NCBI RefSeq assembly: GCF_000005505.3
Contig: NC_016132.3
Coordinates: 31,758,914-31,822,913 of the forward strand
Length of the DNA stretch: 64,000 nt
Direction: 5' to 3'
Origin: Brachypodium distachyon
Lineage: Eukaryota; Streptophyta; Magnoliopsida; Poales; Poaceae
The notes beneath the pieces are model-generated. The model did not search any database. It was not told where the DNA came from and saw nothing but the letters and a program-made list of their open reading frames with translations. Numbering within the stretch: the first letter of the stretch is position 1; every line of letters begins with the position of its first letter. Positions 1-10,872 of the stretch are shown piece after piece. The translations under genes and the position numbers were made by a program.

Positions 1-850
1 TGTGCTTGCCGGTGGATCTTCTGCTTGACGGGGCGGGCGTCTGGACGCACCGCGAGTCGATGCTCGATCACCTCCCTAGGGACTCCAGGAAGATCCGATG
101 GTTCCCAAGCGAATACGTCGGCGTTCTCCCGGAGGAAAGTGATGAGGGCGCTTTCCTATTTGACGGTGAGGTTCGCACCAACGGTGGCGTTACGCTCCTC
201 ACCGCCGGCTTGGAGGGGCAGCTTCTTCACCTTGGTGGCCTCCTCCTCCTTGAGCTTTTGGCCCTGGCCGGGGCGTGAGCTCGAGCCTGTGCCTCCCTCG
301 ACAAGTCCTTGCGGGGTAGCGCGGGCCTTCTTCGCTGCGGGGCCGTCGCCCGGCGGCGAGCCTTCACTCCCTGCAACTTCCTCTGCACTAGAGTCGGCTG
401 CGGTGGCGGCCTTGACGACCAGGGCTGCGTCCTTGAGGTCGCACCTGATGGAAAGGATGCCATACGGGGACGGCATCTTCATCATGCCGTAGGCACAATG
501 AGTCGCCGCCATGAACTTGATCAGCGCCGGCCGACCAAGGATCCCGTTGTAGGGCAACGGGGTGTGTGCCACGTCGAACACCAGGTGCTCGGTCTTGAAC
601 GCTTCCCGAGACCCGAAGGTAACCGGCAGCGTGATGCGCCCCAAGGGGTGCACGATCCCGGGGTTCACTCCCCGGAACGGGTCAGTGGACTTCGGCTGCT
701 ACAGCGGCAGCTGAAGTTCAGCCCCGCTCCGTTGTCCACCAACACCTTGGTCACCGTCACTTTGTTGATGATCGGTGAGACCACAAAGGGTAGAACCCCT
801 GAACCCAGCTGCCGGGCTGGGTGATCATCGGCGCTGAAGGTGATCGGCAC
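1..850 (-). pseudogene. Gypsy aspartic protease and start of reverse transcriptase, degenerate
   Basis: At 850-665 the minus strand has a retropepsin-like active-site region (VLVDNGAG in place of the usual D-S/T-G) and then loses frame. From 668 to 156 the frame continues with the family's ILGRPAL protease motif and a conserved tail, ending at a stop near 153. Beyond this, in another stretch, residues typical of the Gypsy RT N-terminus follow (ADVFAWEPSDLPG, then EVIEHRLAV) up to the window edge. The frame breaks and the atypical active-site triplet make this non-functional. The rest of pol lies outside the window. Confidence 0.7.
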
Positions 851-1087
851 GTGCGACCACTTCAGCGGCTGTTGCGCCTCCGCGCCCGGCAGCAGCGCTC
901 ACACCTTCCGGGTGAGGCGCTTCACCGCGGCATGGGATGAGAGAGTGTAAGCTCCCCCATGGATGCAGGCGACGCTGCGGGGCTCCTGGAAGCCGGGCTC
1001 GTCGCCCTCGCTGCAATCGGACTCACGCTGCTCCTCAGCGCGAGCCTTGTCTCGTCCCCGGGGAGGGCGCTCCCTACCGGCACGGGC

Positions 1088-2625
1088 CTAGCCACGCCCC
1101 CCCGGGGCTTCCTCCCTGCCGGCGCCCCCACCAGCAGGCTTCGGCCCTGCTCTAGGGTCATTCGAGCAATCCCGGGAGAGATGCCCGAAGTCGCCGCAGT
1201 TGAAGCAGGCGCCAGCCGCTCGGCGTTTCTCGTGGCGCTGCTTCCACCTCTGCTTGATACCCTGTAGGATGCGGTAATCCTGCGCGTCATGGGTGGCGTT
1301 GGCGTGGATGGGGCAACGAGGCGCGTCGCCCGGATTGCCGCAAGACCCGCCACCGGGCGAGGCCTTTTTTGCAGGCCTTGCGGTAGCCCCCGACTCCGCG
1401 GCGAGGACTTGCTTCCCGTTACGCTTCCGGGAGCCCTTCTTCTGCGAGCCCTCAGCTGGGCTCACGGCAGCCTTAGCTGCATGCTCGGGCGCCAAGCGCC
1501 CTTCCTCGGCCATGGCACACTTGTGCGCCAGGGCGTAGAGATCCTGCGTCGTCCGGATCCGATGCGTGCTCAGCTTCTCCCGCATCTTGGAGTCGTGGAC
1601 ATTGATGGCGAAGGTGTTAACGATGGCGGCGGCCTCCGCCTCCGGGACGGAGTAGGAGAGGCTGGAGAAGCGGTTAACGAAGCTCCGCAGCGTCTCTCCC
1701 GGCTTCTGCACCACGGTGTGCAGCTCCGCCATGGTTCCCGGGCGTTTGTAGCCGCCCTGGAATGCGCTCACAAACTGCTCATGCAGGTCCGCCCAAGTGG
1801 CTATGGACCCGGCAGGCAGGTTGAGCAGCCACGTTCTCGATGACCCCTTGAGAACCATCGGGAACCAGTTCGCCCTGACCTTGTCGTCGGCGCGGATGGC
1901 GTGCATCCCCAACGTGTAAGTCAGGAGGAAATCCTTCAGGTTCATGGTCCCGTCGTACGTCCCAAGCGCCGGCGCTCGGCACTTGCGGGGCCATGTCACC
2001 CGGCACAACTCGCGGGTGAACGCGGTGCAGCCATCCTCAGTGCCCATGGGAGCATCCTCCTGCTCCTCCGGGTGCTGGCGCTCTGCCTCGCGCTGGCGCC
2101 GATGCTCCAGGCGCTGGCGGAGATCCTCCTGTTGGCGAGTGTTTAGGACGCCGTGTGCGTCACCCCGTGTGACTGTTGGTGAAGAATCCGAGGACCCCTC
2201 AGGATCCCCGCCTCCTTGCCCTCCCTGCGGGGGAGGGTTTCACCCCTGCCCCGAGACGCGGGGTATGCCTCTATGCCCCGGGTTCTGCCTGCGGCCTGAG
2301 CCAGCCGGGTCACCCTCGCCCGGCGGTCGCCGGGCGGCAAGTGCGGGGAGCGCCTCCAGCTCCGCACTGCATGCCTCGTGCGCCGGTGTGTCCTGCGGCG
2401 GCTCATAGCGCACCATGACACGCACGGCGATGATAGCCTCCGCCGGGGTCTGGGCGGAAGGCTGCCGGTTCTCGGAGCGGCTGCCCCCCACCCTGTCCCT
2501 CGGCGCCCTCGGGTGAGTAGGGCATGAATTCGTCGGCGTTGCCAGCGACGCGCCGTGTTCCAGGCGCAGCTGCAGCTGCGGGTCGTCGGCCCGCGAGAGT
2601 GCTCGCTGACCGGCGCATGCGGCAT
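1088..2625 (-). pseudogene. Gypsy gag (capsid and zinc-knuckle nucleocapsid), frameshifted
   Basis: The best open stretch is 2047-1088 (about 319 codons). It has a retrotransposon gag capsid core, including a WADLHEQF-type segment, a hydrophobic FVNRFSSL helix and a basic linker, followed by a CX2CX4HX4C zinc knuckle (CFNCGDFGHLSRDC) near codon 285 that would bind element RNA. Text typical of the gag N-terminus continues upstream to about 2625 in other frames, so the gene is broken by frameshifts. The product would form the cytoplasmic particle. Function is inferred from family knowledge; the knuckle is directly visible. Confidence 0.8.
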
Positions 2626-2944
2626 CGTGGCCGCTCGTGCGACTGGCTCCGGCGCTAGGAGCCGCCGGCCCCCTCAGCCGGTTGTCTGCCGATGGCCGAG
2701 GGGGTGGTGGCGGCAGCTGCGACTGCGGCTGCTACACCCGGGCAGGCTCAGGATCGCCCTAATCCTGCAACGTGCGCTGCACGTCGTGCGACCGCGTGTG
2801 CGTCGCCGGGGCGCCACGCGGGCCGATCCTCGAGTCGTCGGCCCGCTTGGGGGGCATGATGGCTGGTCGGCTATTGAGGGAGATGGAGCCGATGTAGTTG
2901 TTGTCGACGGCGCCAGTGGTCACCGACGAGCTCTCCTCACGCGC

Positions 2945-2962
2945 CCCCTACCTGGCGCGCCA
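2945..2962 (-). other. Putative primer binding site of the Gypsy element
   Basis: Two bases inside the LTR, the minus strand reads TGGCGCGCCAGGTAGGGG. A tRNA-complementary stretch beginning TGG directly after the 5' LTR is the expected primer binding site for minus-strand DNA synthesis. The matching tRNA was not determined. Confidence 0.5.
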
Positions 2963-2964
2963 GA

Positions 2965-3859
2965 TGTCGTAGCACAGGGCTCAGACACCGGGGATGCGCC
3001 GGCACCCCCCCTTTTTGATTCGACAGTGGGCGACGGGGATCGCTCCGGTGATTGCCGGCGAGGCCAATGTGAGGCGTAAGGGCAAAATGAACACGAGAAC
3101 ACTTTTTACCCAGATTAGGGCCACCCTGAGGTGTAAAACCCTACGTCCTGTCTCCGAGTTTGTAATTAGCAGGTGAACAAGGGTTTACAAGTTGCCGGGC
3201 GGAGTCCCCGAGTGCTTTCTCTCTTTAGCTAAGTGCCACTTGCTATCCTTGGCCAGAGCTAGTATGGATCCGAACGAACCGAACCGAACCGAACCCTTTG
3301 ATTGTTGGCGGGGGTCCTCCTTTTATACCGAAGGGGATACCACAGGTGCCACGGTGCATGGGTGACAAATGGCGAGCAAAGAGCTAGGGCAACTCCTCCT
3401 CGGTGCGCTGGCTTGCATGCAGGTTGAGTAGCCCTGCAACTAGGGGCCTAGGCGCCTAGAATTTACCCCAGGCCAGTCACTGTAGGCTGAATGGACAGGG
3501 AATCGGTCGGAGCATTTAATGCTAGCGTGTGCTTCACTCCTTGTCTTGACGAATCCTGCGACAGCGTGCCCACCGAGCGGCCACGTGGCGCCGCTGTCGC
3601 TCCCGCTCGCTTCTGCTCTTGTAACGGACACCTGCACCCAGGAACACCCTTCCCGGCAAGTAACCTTCTCGGGAAGTGCTCAGGAGGGATTTCTCTTGCT
3701 GCCCTACAAGGGAACCCCCGCAGCCCGGCTAGCCCTGCCGGGCTGGTGACTTGCCGGGCAGCTTGTGCGGAGCTGCCCGGGGTGCGATCCTTCTGGGGAG
3801 CAAGCGAGGTGGCCCACGCGTCATGCAGCAGTGGTACCCCGGGTGCCACTAGTGCGACA
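2965..3859 (-). repeat. 5' LTR of the Gypsy element
   Basis: On the minus strand the segment starts TGTCGCAC and ends CTACGACA, giving the TG..CA ends of an LTR and short TGTCG/CGACA inverted termini. A related copy at 23429-24310 shares the start (as read on the plus strand), the internal bidirectional GC-rich text and the end, which fixes the limits. Length is about 895 bp. The inner limit is supported by the primer-binding-site-like sequence directly next to it. Confidence 0.75.
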
Positions 3860-4112
3860 CTCGGCCTCCTCCTCGTCGTCGTTGTCGCATCGTCGTGGAG
3901 GGGGAGTCAGCCGCAGGACGAGCACGGGACGTCCACATCGATGCGGGCAAGCTTTGGCGGCGACGAGCGGCGGCGTCCATGCTCAATGCATGGGACAATG
4001 CCCCCGGCGCATCTCGGCGGGTGGCAGACGGCGGAGTGGTGGCCAGCTCATGCCTATGGCCGCCGCCGGCCGAGCTCTCGGTACCATCTACTAGCTCCTT
4101 GTCCTTGGCCAT
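3849..4112 (-). CDS. Possible 5' exon of a gene cut by the Gypsy insertion
   Basis: An 87-codon frame starts with ATG at 4112 (MAKDKELVDG..) and runs straight into the LTR edge at 3859, where it soon ends. It is GC-rich and Ala/Arg/Ser-rich and is preceded, on its own upstream side, by promoter-like sequence shared with the divergent gene at 4599. It may be the first exon of a host gene truncated by the retroelement, or chance open frame in GC-rich DNA. No domain is recognised. Confidence 0.2.
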   Translation of the reverse strand: MAKDKELVDGTESSAGGGHRHELATTPPSATRRDAPGALSHALSMDAAARRRQSLPASMWTSRARPAADSPSTTMRQRRRGGGRVSH

Positions 4113-4475
4113 GGTGGAGAGAAGCGGTAGAGCTCAAGAGAGAGCGAGAGGAAGAATGTAGATGAGATCAGAGGAGACGAGAGAATCGGTTTACTAGGCA
4201 CGCACATAAGTAGTAGTGGGGAAAGGAAACCGACGAGACCGAGAGAGTAGTGGGGAGAGGAAACCGATGGGACGATCTCATAGTTATTGAGAGTGAGTGG
4301 GAAACGTGCTGGGATCGCTCTCACTGGGACACGCCTCCGCACACGCCTGCTATTGACGCCAGTTCCCTCCAACTTCCCACGTATGCCAGTTTCCCATGCA
4401 TTTCAAACTGCGCCTGTGACCACATTCAAAGCCCACCAATTGCCGAAAACCTCTCCCCTTCCCCTGTCACCATCG

Positions 4476-4598
4476 CTATTTAACCAGGCGCCATGGCTCT
4501 GCTTCTTCTACACAGCTCTCCATTCTTCTCCTTCTTCTACACAGCTCTCCACTCCACATCTTCAACCCGCCGCCCAACGCCCCCACTGACGACAAGCA
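4476..4598 (+). promoter_or_regulatory. Core promoter and 5' leader for the 4599 gene
   Basis: A TATA-like CTATTTAA lies at 4476-4483. Between it and the ATG at 4599 is a pyrimidine-rich leader in which the unit TTCTACACAGCTCTCCA occurs twice (about 4505-4553). An ATG at 4493, in another frame, lies only about 10 nt after the TATA element and is probably upstream of transcription start. Confidence 0.4.
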
Positions 4599-5041
4599 AT
4601 GGCGTTCGAAGGCCTCACCTTCAACCCGCCACCCCTCACTGACGAGGCGTTGTTCCCACCTGGCGTGCGTGTAGAGCGGATGCTCCAGGTGTGGGCGATG
4701 TCACGCAGCCAGAGCTTGAACGCGCTAGTCAGGAACTTCCTCAACACCGGCTTCGATTACCTGGAGGCCGGTGGCCCTCCAATGTACCGCCTGGAGAGGC
4801 TCCGTGAGCACGGCGTCAAAACCGCCCTCTTGGTGCACCTCACCAACAGCCATGACGCCGATTACCTCCTTGGCTGCGTGTACTGGTGTGGATGCGAGTT
4901 GATCGCATTCACGCTGTACAACGTGTACACCAACACTACGACGACGTTCCCCCACATGGAGAAGGCGGAGGCGCCTTGGAGGTGGTTGTCGAGGGGGTTG
5001 TGCCGCCTGTGGAGGAATCTGAAGACGAAGCTGAGGAGTGA
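4599..5041 (+). pseudogene. Small unrecognised grass protein gene with a probable frameshift
   Basis: The frame opens at ATG 4599 (MAFEGLTFNPPPL..) after a credible TATA and leader, and reads about 120 codons of balanced coding-like sequence. From about 4965 the original frame turns Trp/Arg-rich and runs on into a T-rich stretch to 5093. The next frame instead gives a clean ending, LEVVVEGVVPPVEE followed by an acidic run SEDEAEE, with a TGA at 5039-5041. I infer a one-base indel near 4960-4972 separating body and acidic tail, so this is a recent pseudogene or a sequence error. No signal peptide or membrane segment is obvious. I do not recognise the family and assign no function. Confidence 0.45.
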
Positions 5042-5655
5042 AGGATCGATCGATGTTTTTTTTTCAAAATTAATGTCGTTATATGCTATGTAAGTCCTTG
5101 TTGGAATATATGAACTAGGTTCTTTCTTCGATGGATGTGTTGTGATGTGTCCACAGCGTGAGCGCGCGACAACGGCGCATCCTAGCGTCCGTCGCGCCGA
5201 CCGAGAGCATCCTAGCGGCGCATCGTAGCGTCCATGTCCCCATCTCGGTCCTTGTCCTCATGCTCGTGCCGATCCCCACGCCGCACCAGCCGTCGTCGCG
5301 GAGGCCAGAGTCAAGCTCGCCGAAGCCCGGCCCGGTGCACAGTCAGCGGCGCGCATTGGTCCCACCCGTCAGGCTTATATCTGGTCCCACCCGTCAATAG
5401 CTAATGGCTTGACCAAGTTGACCGTGAGGACGTGCTCCGTGAGGGCAAAAGCGAGCATTTGCGCAAAGGAGGAGGGTAGAAGCGAGTAGTGTTCTAAGGC
5501 CTAGGCAAAACTGAGTAGAACTAAGGAACCAAGGGGACATAAGTAAAAAACCCGAAATTCTAATACGACAGCATCCATGCAGGGAAGATGGATATGTGAA
5601 GTCAGTGGCCGAGTTAATTGAAAAGGAGCTTTCAATTTTTACAAATTCTGAAGAG
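5042..5655. other. Intergenic, no gene seen
   Basis: GC-rich to mixed sequence. A GGTCCCACCCGTCA unit occurs twice near 5358-5397. No credible coding frame, RNA gene or complete transposon end was found. Confidence 0.5.
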
Positions 5656-5660
5656 GTTTG

Positions 5661-6186
5661 TGTTAGAACTTAAGATTCATTAGGCTAAGCATAAACATGC
5701 ACTGGCAATTAATTAGAGCACTAACAGTAGAGGAAATAAGGAGGTTCATACGTGCGATGGAGGACGATGCCATTGTCGTGGAGTCGGTGGAGAGATGAAG
5801 CAGTGGCGACTCCGTAGAGGAAGTAGGGGAAGTAGTCAATGGAGGGGTTCTGGAGAAGCTCCTCCTTCCTTCCGGCCGGCACCTGCGCTGCCCCGGAACG
5901 GGAGCAGAAAGCTCGGGTCTTCTCGTCGTAGACAGTGCTTCCCAGATCGGTTTGGGTTTAGGGTTTCGGGGTTTCGTGGGCAAAACGAGAACGAGTGTCA
6001 CATACACGTCTGCTGCCGATCCCCTTTCTTATATAGCACTACACGACAGGGGATCAGAACCATTGATTGGTTTGGCACCCCTGATCAGGGTGCATTTCAT
6101 TGAGATAAGGCCACGAACGTTGGTTCGTGGGCCCCACCCTTATCCTAATCCCTTCTGACTCGGTCCAAGCCAAGATCAACCAACAT
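5661..6186 (-). repeat. 3' LTR of the compound Copia element
   Basis: On the minus strand it starts TGTTGGTTGATC and ends GTTCTAACA. A purine-rich tract (AAATGGGAGAA) lies immediately before the start, as expected for the polypurine tract. A TATATAAG promoter-like motif lies inside. Positions 5855-6186 are matched base for base in length by 9865-10196. Length is 526 bp. Confidence 0.8.
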
Positions 6187-6376
6187 TCTCCCATTTGATC
6201 GTTAGGCTTATTTACATTCGTCCCTTTCCACAGGAATATCATACCAAAGTAAGGTGTTACAATGATCGATAAAATGTCTTTGAAACTCAATACTTATAGT
6301 ATAGCAGGCTGTTTCAAAAGATAACATTTTTCTTATTGTGAGTGGTTCCTTTTATTGGTCCTTTAAATTTTCAGGA

Positions 6377-8689
6377 TCATTCGGCAACATGATCACGAAA
6401 AATACTGGGTGGTAAGCCCTTGGTTAGCGGATCCGCAAGCATATGAGTAGTGCTGATATGCCTGACAACAATGGTTTGATCCTGGATTCTATCTTTCACA
6501 ACATGATACTTTATGTCAATGTGCTTGGCAGCGGCACTTGACTTGTTGTTACTCATATAGAAAACTGCAGGTTCATTATCGTAGTACAACACCAGTGGTT
6601 TATAAATATTGTCTACCACTTTAAGTCCGGGAATAAAATTCTTTAGCCATACAACCTGCGCCGTGGCCTCATAACATGCTACAAATTCTGCTTGCATCGT
6701 AGATGAAGCAGTCAAAGTTTGCTTGGAGCTTTTCCACGATATGGCTCCCCTAGCGAGTGTGAATATATAACCTGACGTGGATTTCTTACTATCCACACAC
6801 CCGGCAAAATCAGCATCTGAATAACCATCAACTTCCAGGTTATCAGATTTTTGATACGTTAGCATGTAATTTTTATTACCTTGCATATGACGCAAGACTT
6901 TCTTTGCGGCCTTCTAGTGGTTTTGTCCTGGATTCGATTGGTATCTGCCAAGCATCCCAGTAACATAAGATAAGTCAGGGCGTGTGCAAAACCTTCCGGT
7001 TGAGTCATGTATACATCTTCATTTAAATCGCCATTTAGGAATGCCGTTTTAACGTCCATTTGATGTAGCTCTAGATCGTAATGAGCCACTAATGCCATAA
7101 TGATTCTAAAAGAATCCTTGGATGACACAGGAGAAAAAGTCTCGTTGTAATCGATTCCCTCTCGTTGTGTAAACCCTTTTGCGACAAGCCTTGCTTTAAA
7201 TCTTTCGACATTCCTTTTGGAGTCATATTTAGTTTTGTAGACCCACTTGCAACTTACCCTTTTAGCTCCATTGGAAATTTCTACTAAGTCCCAAACATTA
7301 TTTGTGTCCATAGATTTCAACTCGTCCTCCATGGCAGTTACCCACTTAGATGAGTTTTCGCTTTTGATCGCTTCCTTATATGAGGATGGGTCCTCCACCT
7401 TTCCAACATCATTTATATCCTCACTCATAAAAGTGACATAATCATCTGGAATGGCCTTTTTTCTTTCACGTTGTGATCTCCTCACAGGAGGTGATGGTGG
7501 AGGATCATTTTCTTGTTGAGGATCCTCATTTTCTTGGTCTCCAGTTGGCTGGGGACCTTCTTCTGTTTCAGGATCTCCATTTGGTTGAGCGCCTGAGCGA
7601 CGAACCTCAGGTTCAACATTACGTGTCACGTTAATATTTTTGTATTGGGAGATAAATCTCTTGGATGGCCAGGGATGGGACACATACCCGTTTCTCCTCA
7701 AGATTAATTTCCCTTATTTCAGTGACTTCATTATCCTCAAAAAATACCGCTTGTCGGGTCTCCACAAATTTAGTGGTGTGACTCGGACAATAAAAACGGT
7801 ATCCCTTTCCCCTATGAGGGTATCCAATAAAATGGCAACTTATCGTTTTTGGATCTAATTTATTAAGTTGTGGATTGAAAATTCTTGCTTCTGCCGGGCA
7901 GCCCCACACACGCAAATAGTTTAAACTCGGCTTCTTTCCCGTCCACATCTCATAAGGTGTGTTCGGTGCTGACTTTGTTGGAGCGAGATTTAATATGTGC
8001 GCAGCTGTCTTTAGGGCCTCCATCCATAGGCTAACTGGCAATCTTGCATGACTGAGCATACTTCGCACCATATCCACGAGTGTGCGATTGCAACGCTCAG
8101 CCACACCATTTTGCTGAGGTTCACCAGGCATTGAATATTGGGCAACAATCCTATTTTCAGCTAGAAATTTTGCAAAAGGTCCTTGAATTTGCCCATAAGG
8201 AGCGTGCCTTCCATAATATTCTCCCCCACGATCAGAACGTACAACTTTGATCTTTTCATTCAATTAATTTTCAACTTTGGCTTTAAATATCTTAAATTTG
8301 TCCAAAGCTTAAGATCGTTCGCGTATGGGGTAAATATATCTGTAACGGGAAAAAACGTCCGTGAACGTGATGAATGAATCAAACCCGTCTACAGACTTAA
8401 TATTTAAGGGTCTGCATATGTAAGTATGAATTAATTCGAGGACCCGTGAGGCTCTTGTAGCTCCCTTCTTAATCGTTTTTGCATATTTTCCTTTAATGCA
8501 GTCAATACACTTGTCTGCATCTGAGAAGTCAGCAACTCCAAGAGTTGGAGGCTTAGGTTTCTCTTCCCTGAGAGCATAATCGAGTCCATTGACCCCCAAA
8601 TTCATTTCGACATGGGACTTCCAATTCTAGAAGTTACTCCCCGTCAGTACTTCAATGTTATCATAGCGCATCAGTGTAGTGGCTGTCAT
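6377..8689 (-). pseudogene. Copia gag-integrase-RT-RNase H remnant with internal deletions
   Basis: The gag start (ATG at 8689) reads about 30 codons with one stop, then jumps directly into pre-integrase text (CIDCIKGK) at about 8545, so most of gag and all of protease are gone. Integrase follows to 7631 (RSDRGGEY, then [18 protein letters not shown], then the [10 protein letters not shown] segment). RT begins at about 7440 (WVYKTKYDSKRNVERFKARLVAKGF-type motif, then MDVKTAFLNG) but after QPEGF (about 7000) it jumps to the end of RT, deleting the YVDD catalytic site. RNase H runs to 6377 (YSDADFAGC, STMQAEFVACYEA, ADPLTKGLP). The product would be inactive. Confidence 0.85.
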
Positions 8690-9239
8690 TGTAACATAAG
8701 AAAATCATAAGTTAAATTGCATGATTAAAAATTTACGTTGGTAGATTAATAAACATGCAAGAGTATACAATTCTAAGTCATATCAATGTTGGGCAGAAAA
8801 GACAAATAATTGTAGCAAACATAATGGGATAGCTCATAAATTAAAACAACGTTGGTCAGAATTAATTTTAGAGCCAAAATTTTACCAAATTAGACATCAA
8901 GAATATACATTAGAATTTTAATCATTAATTGATGCCTAAAAGGTAAACATCATAGAACAAAAAAAATATTCTAAATAAAGTATCTCGTTGGATCAACCTC
9001 ATTTAGAATAATTATGTGTCCAATTACGGTCAGCAAGAATAATTTTCGGCCATTTTTCATTAATTAACGGTGCAAAACATATTTAATTGAACATCTTATA
9101 GGTTAAATGCACTGGAATTAAAGAAAAAAAAACATTAAAACATCATTTTTGCCGAAACTAGGCCAGCCCACTTAATTCACCGCACAGGCGCAGCGGATAA
9201 TAAAAAAAAATTGCACGGCCTTTTTAACTTGGGCTGAAG
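8690..9239. other. AT-rich leader of the compound Copia element
   Basis: Between the gag start and the GC-rich segment lies AT-rich sequence with repeated AACGTTGG-like words and no coding frame. By position it is the 5' untranslated leader of the element. No primer binding site could be seen. Confidence 0.4.
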
Positions 9240-9864
9240 CCCATGGCCAAAATTGGCCCAGCACCTTCCGCAGGCCCATTTGGTGCCCTGCGTGATCCCC
9301 GGCCATTGGATCTGATCCAACGGCTGAGGCGTCGCCCCGGCCGAACAAAGCCCCCCAACCCTAGCCGCCCCCGTTCAGTTCTTCTCCCCCGATCCTTCCG
9401 CATGCTCTCCAGAGACGGAGGCGGCGCCTTCGGCGATGCTCCCGCATCCGGCGGAGGTTGCGCTCGCCGGAGCAACGTGTGTGGGTCGACGCCCCACGCG
9501 CTCCTCCGTCTAGCGTGGACTCCGGAACCCGTATTCCCTCGGGTGGAGAGCGGTGGCGACCGGCCGGCCTTCCACACGCCGGCGAGGGCGGTGGCTTTCC
9601 CACGCGCTGGAGCGACGTGGTGGCGGCGCCCTCACAGGCTGGGATGGCCGTGCGGTTCCTTCCCGAGGGAAGGATAGACGCCCCCATGGCCCATTCATGG
9701 CGGCCGGCGGTTGAACATGAGGCGACGACGGCGAGGAGCAATCCAAGATCCCACGCCGCCGTCCATTAGGTAAGTCGCATCTTCGAATCCCGAAACATTT
9801 TTTGATTTGCATTCTAGGGTTCGAGATTTGGGGAATTTTTTCTAGGGTTTGGAATTCGTTTTGG
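9240..9864 (+). other. GC-rich gene-like segment inside the Copia element
   Basis: This stretch is unlike the AT-rich leader next to it. On the plus strand it resembles a plant promoter and first exon: an AACCCTAGCCGCC leader at about 9358, an ATG at 9403 opening about 90 codons, and a good splice donor (ATTAG|GTAAGT) near 9768. It replaces the last about 194 bp expected of the middle LTR. It may be captured host DNA. No protein family is recognised, and chance open frame in GC-rich DNA is possible. Confidence 0.35.
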
Positions 9865-10196
9865 TGAAGCTCCTCCTTCGTTCCGGTCGGCACCTGCACT
9901 GCCCCGGAACGGGAGCAGAAAGCTTGGGTCTTCCCGTCGTAGACAGTACTTCCCAGATCGGTTTGGGTTTAGGGTTTCGGGGTTTCGTGGGCAAAACGAG
10001 AACGAGTGTCATATACACGTCTAGTGCTAATCCTCTTTCTTATATAGCACTGCACGACAGGGGATCAGAACCATCGATTGGTTTGGCACCCCCGATCAGG
10101 GTGCGTTTCATTGAGATAAGGCCACGAACGTTGGTTCGTGGGCCCCACCCTTATCCTAATCCCTTCTGACTCGGTCTAAGCCAAGATCAACCAACA
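9865..10196 (-). repeat. Middle, 3'-truncated LTR of the compound Copia element
   Basis: 332 bp matching 5855-6186 with scattered substitutions and no visible net indel, starting TGTTGGTTGATC on the minus strand. The terminal about 194 bp of the full LTR are missing on the low-coordinate side, where the GC-rich segment begins. Confidence 0.8.
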
Positions 10197-10387
10197 TTCT
10201 CCCCATTGATCGTTAGGCTTATTTACATTCGTCCCTTTCCACAGGAATATCATACCAAAGTAAGGTGTTACAATGACCGATAAAATGTCTTTGAAACTCA
10301 ATACTTATAGTATAGCAGTCTGTTTCAAAAGATAACATTTTTCTTATTGGGAGTGGTTCCTCTTATTGGTCCCTTAAATTTCCAGGA

Positions 10388-10767
10388 TCATTCAGCTTCC
10401 AGTAGTCCCATGCCGGCAACATGATCAAGAAAAATACTGGGTGGTAAGCCCTTGGTTAGCGGATCCGCAAGCATATGAGTAGTGCTGGTATGCCTGACAT
10501 CAATGGTTTGATCCTGGATTCTATCTTTCACAACATGATACTTTATGTCAATGTGCTTGGCAGCGGCACTTGACTTGTTGTTACTCGTATAGAAAACTGC
10601 GGGTTCATTATCGCAGTACAACACCAGTGGTTTACAAATGTTGTCTACCACTTTAAGTCCGGGAATAAAATTCTTTAGCCATACAGCCTGCCCAGTGGCC
10701 TCATAACATGCTACAAATTCTGCTTGCATCGTAGATGAAGCAGTCAAAATTTGCTTGGAGCTTTTCC
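10388..10767 (-). pseudogene. Copia RNase H C-terminal fragment (second copy)
   Basis: About 120 codons near-identical to 6377-6740, including TASSTMQAEFVACYEA, the YCDNEPAVFY segment and MLADPLTKGLP. It ends abruptly at about 10767, where the sequence switches to LTR text after the shared bases CTTTTCC. It belongs to the upstream internal region of the compound element. Confidence 0.8.
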
Positions 10768-10872
10768 CCGATCAGGGTGCGTTTCGTTGAGATAAGGCCA
10801 CGAACCTTGGTTCGTGGGCCCCACCCTTATCCTAATCCCTTCTGACTCGGTCTAAGCCAAGATCAACCAGCA
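10768..10872 (-). repeat. 105-bp LTR 5' end fragment
   Basis: Matches the first about 105 bp of the LTR (6082-6186). Its outer end reads TGCTGG instead of TGTTGG and is followed by the GTTTG target duplication copy, so this is the outer 5' end of the compound element. The remainder of this LTR and most of the internal region were deleted. Confidence 0.75.

Larger units (their letters stand above)
1..3859 (-). mobile_element. Ty3/Gypsy LTR retrotransposon, 5' portion (runs off left edge)
   Basis: Reading the minus strand from 3859 downward gives an LTR (3859-2965), a primer-binding-site-like stretch, a gag region with a zinc knuckle, an aspartic-protease region and the first residues of a reverse transcriptase at the window edge. 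This is Gypsy order. Gag and protease lie in different frames with stops, so the copy is degenerate. A related LTR is inserted at 23429-24650. Family name not assigned. Confidence 0.85.
5661..10872 (-). mobile_element. Compound Ty1/Copia element, LTR-internal-LTR-internal-LTR, with 5-bp target duplication
   Basis: On the minus strand the order is: LTR fragment (10872-10768), a 3' internal piece with RNase H (10767-10388), a partial LTR (10196-9865), a GC-rich segment, an AT-rich leader, a deleted gag/integrase/RT/RNase H region (8689-6377) and a full LTR (6186-5661). GTTTG flanks both outer ends (5656-5660 and 10873-10877). The outer LTR ends read TGCTGG..(10872) and ..CTAACA (5661). The two internal regions share near-identical RNase H ends, so this looks like unequal recombination or a chimeric insertion followed by large deletions. 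Confidence 0.8.

Noticed and set aside
4250..4589. Two plus-strand frames upstream of ATG 4599
   Set aside because: They span the promoter and leader, including the TATA element, and have no coding character.
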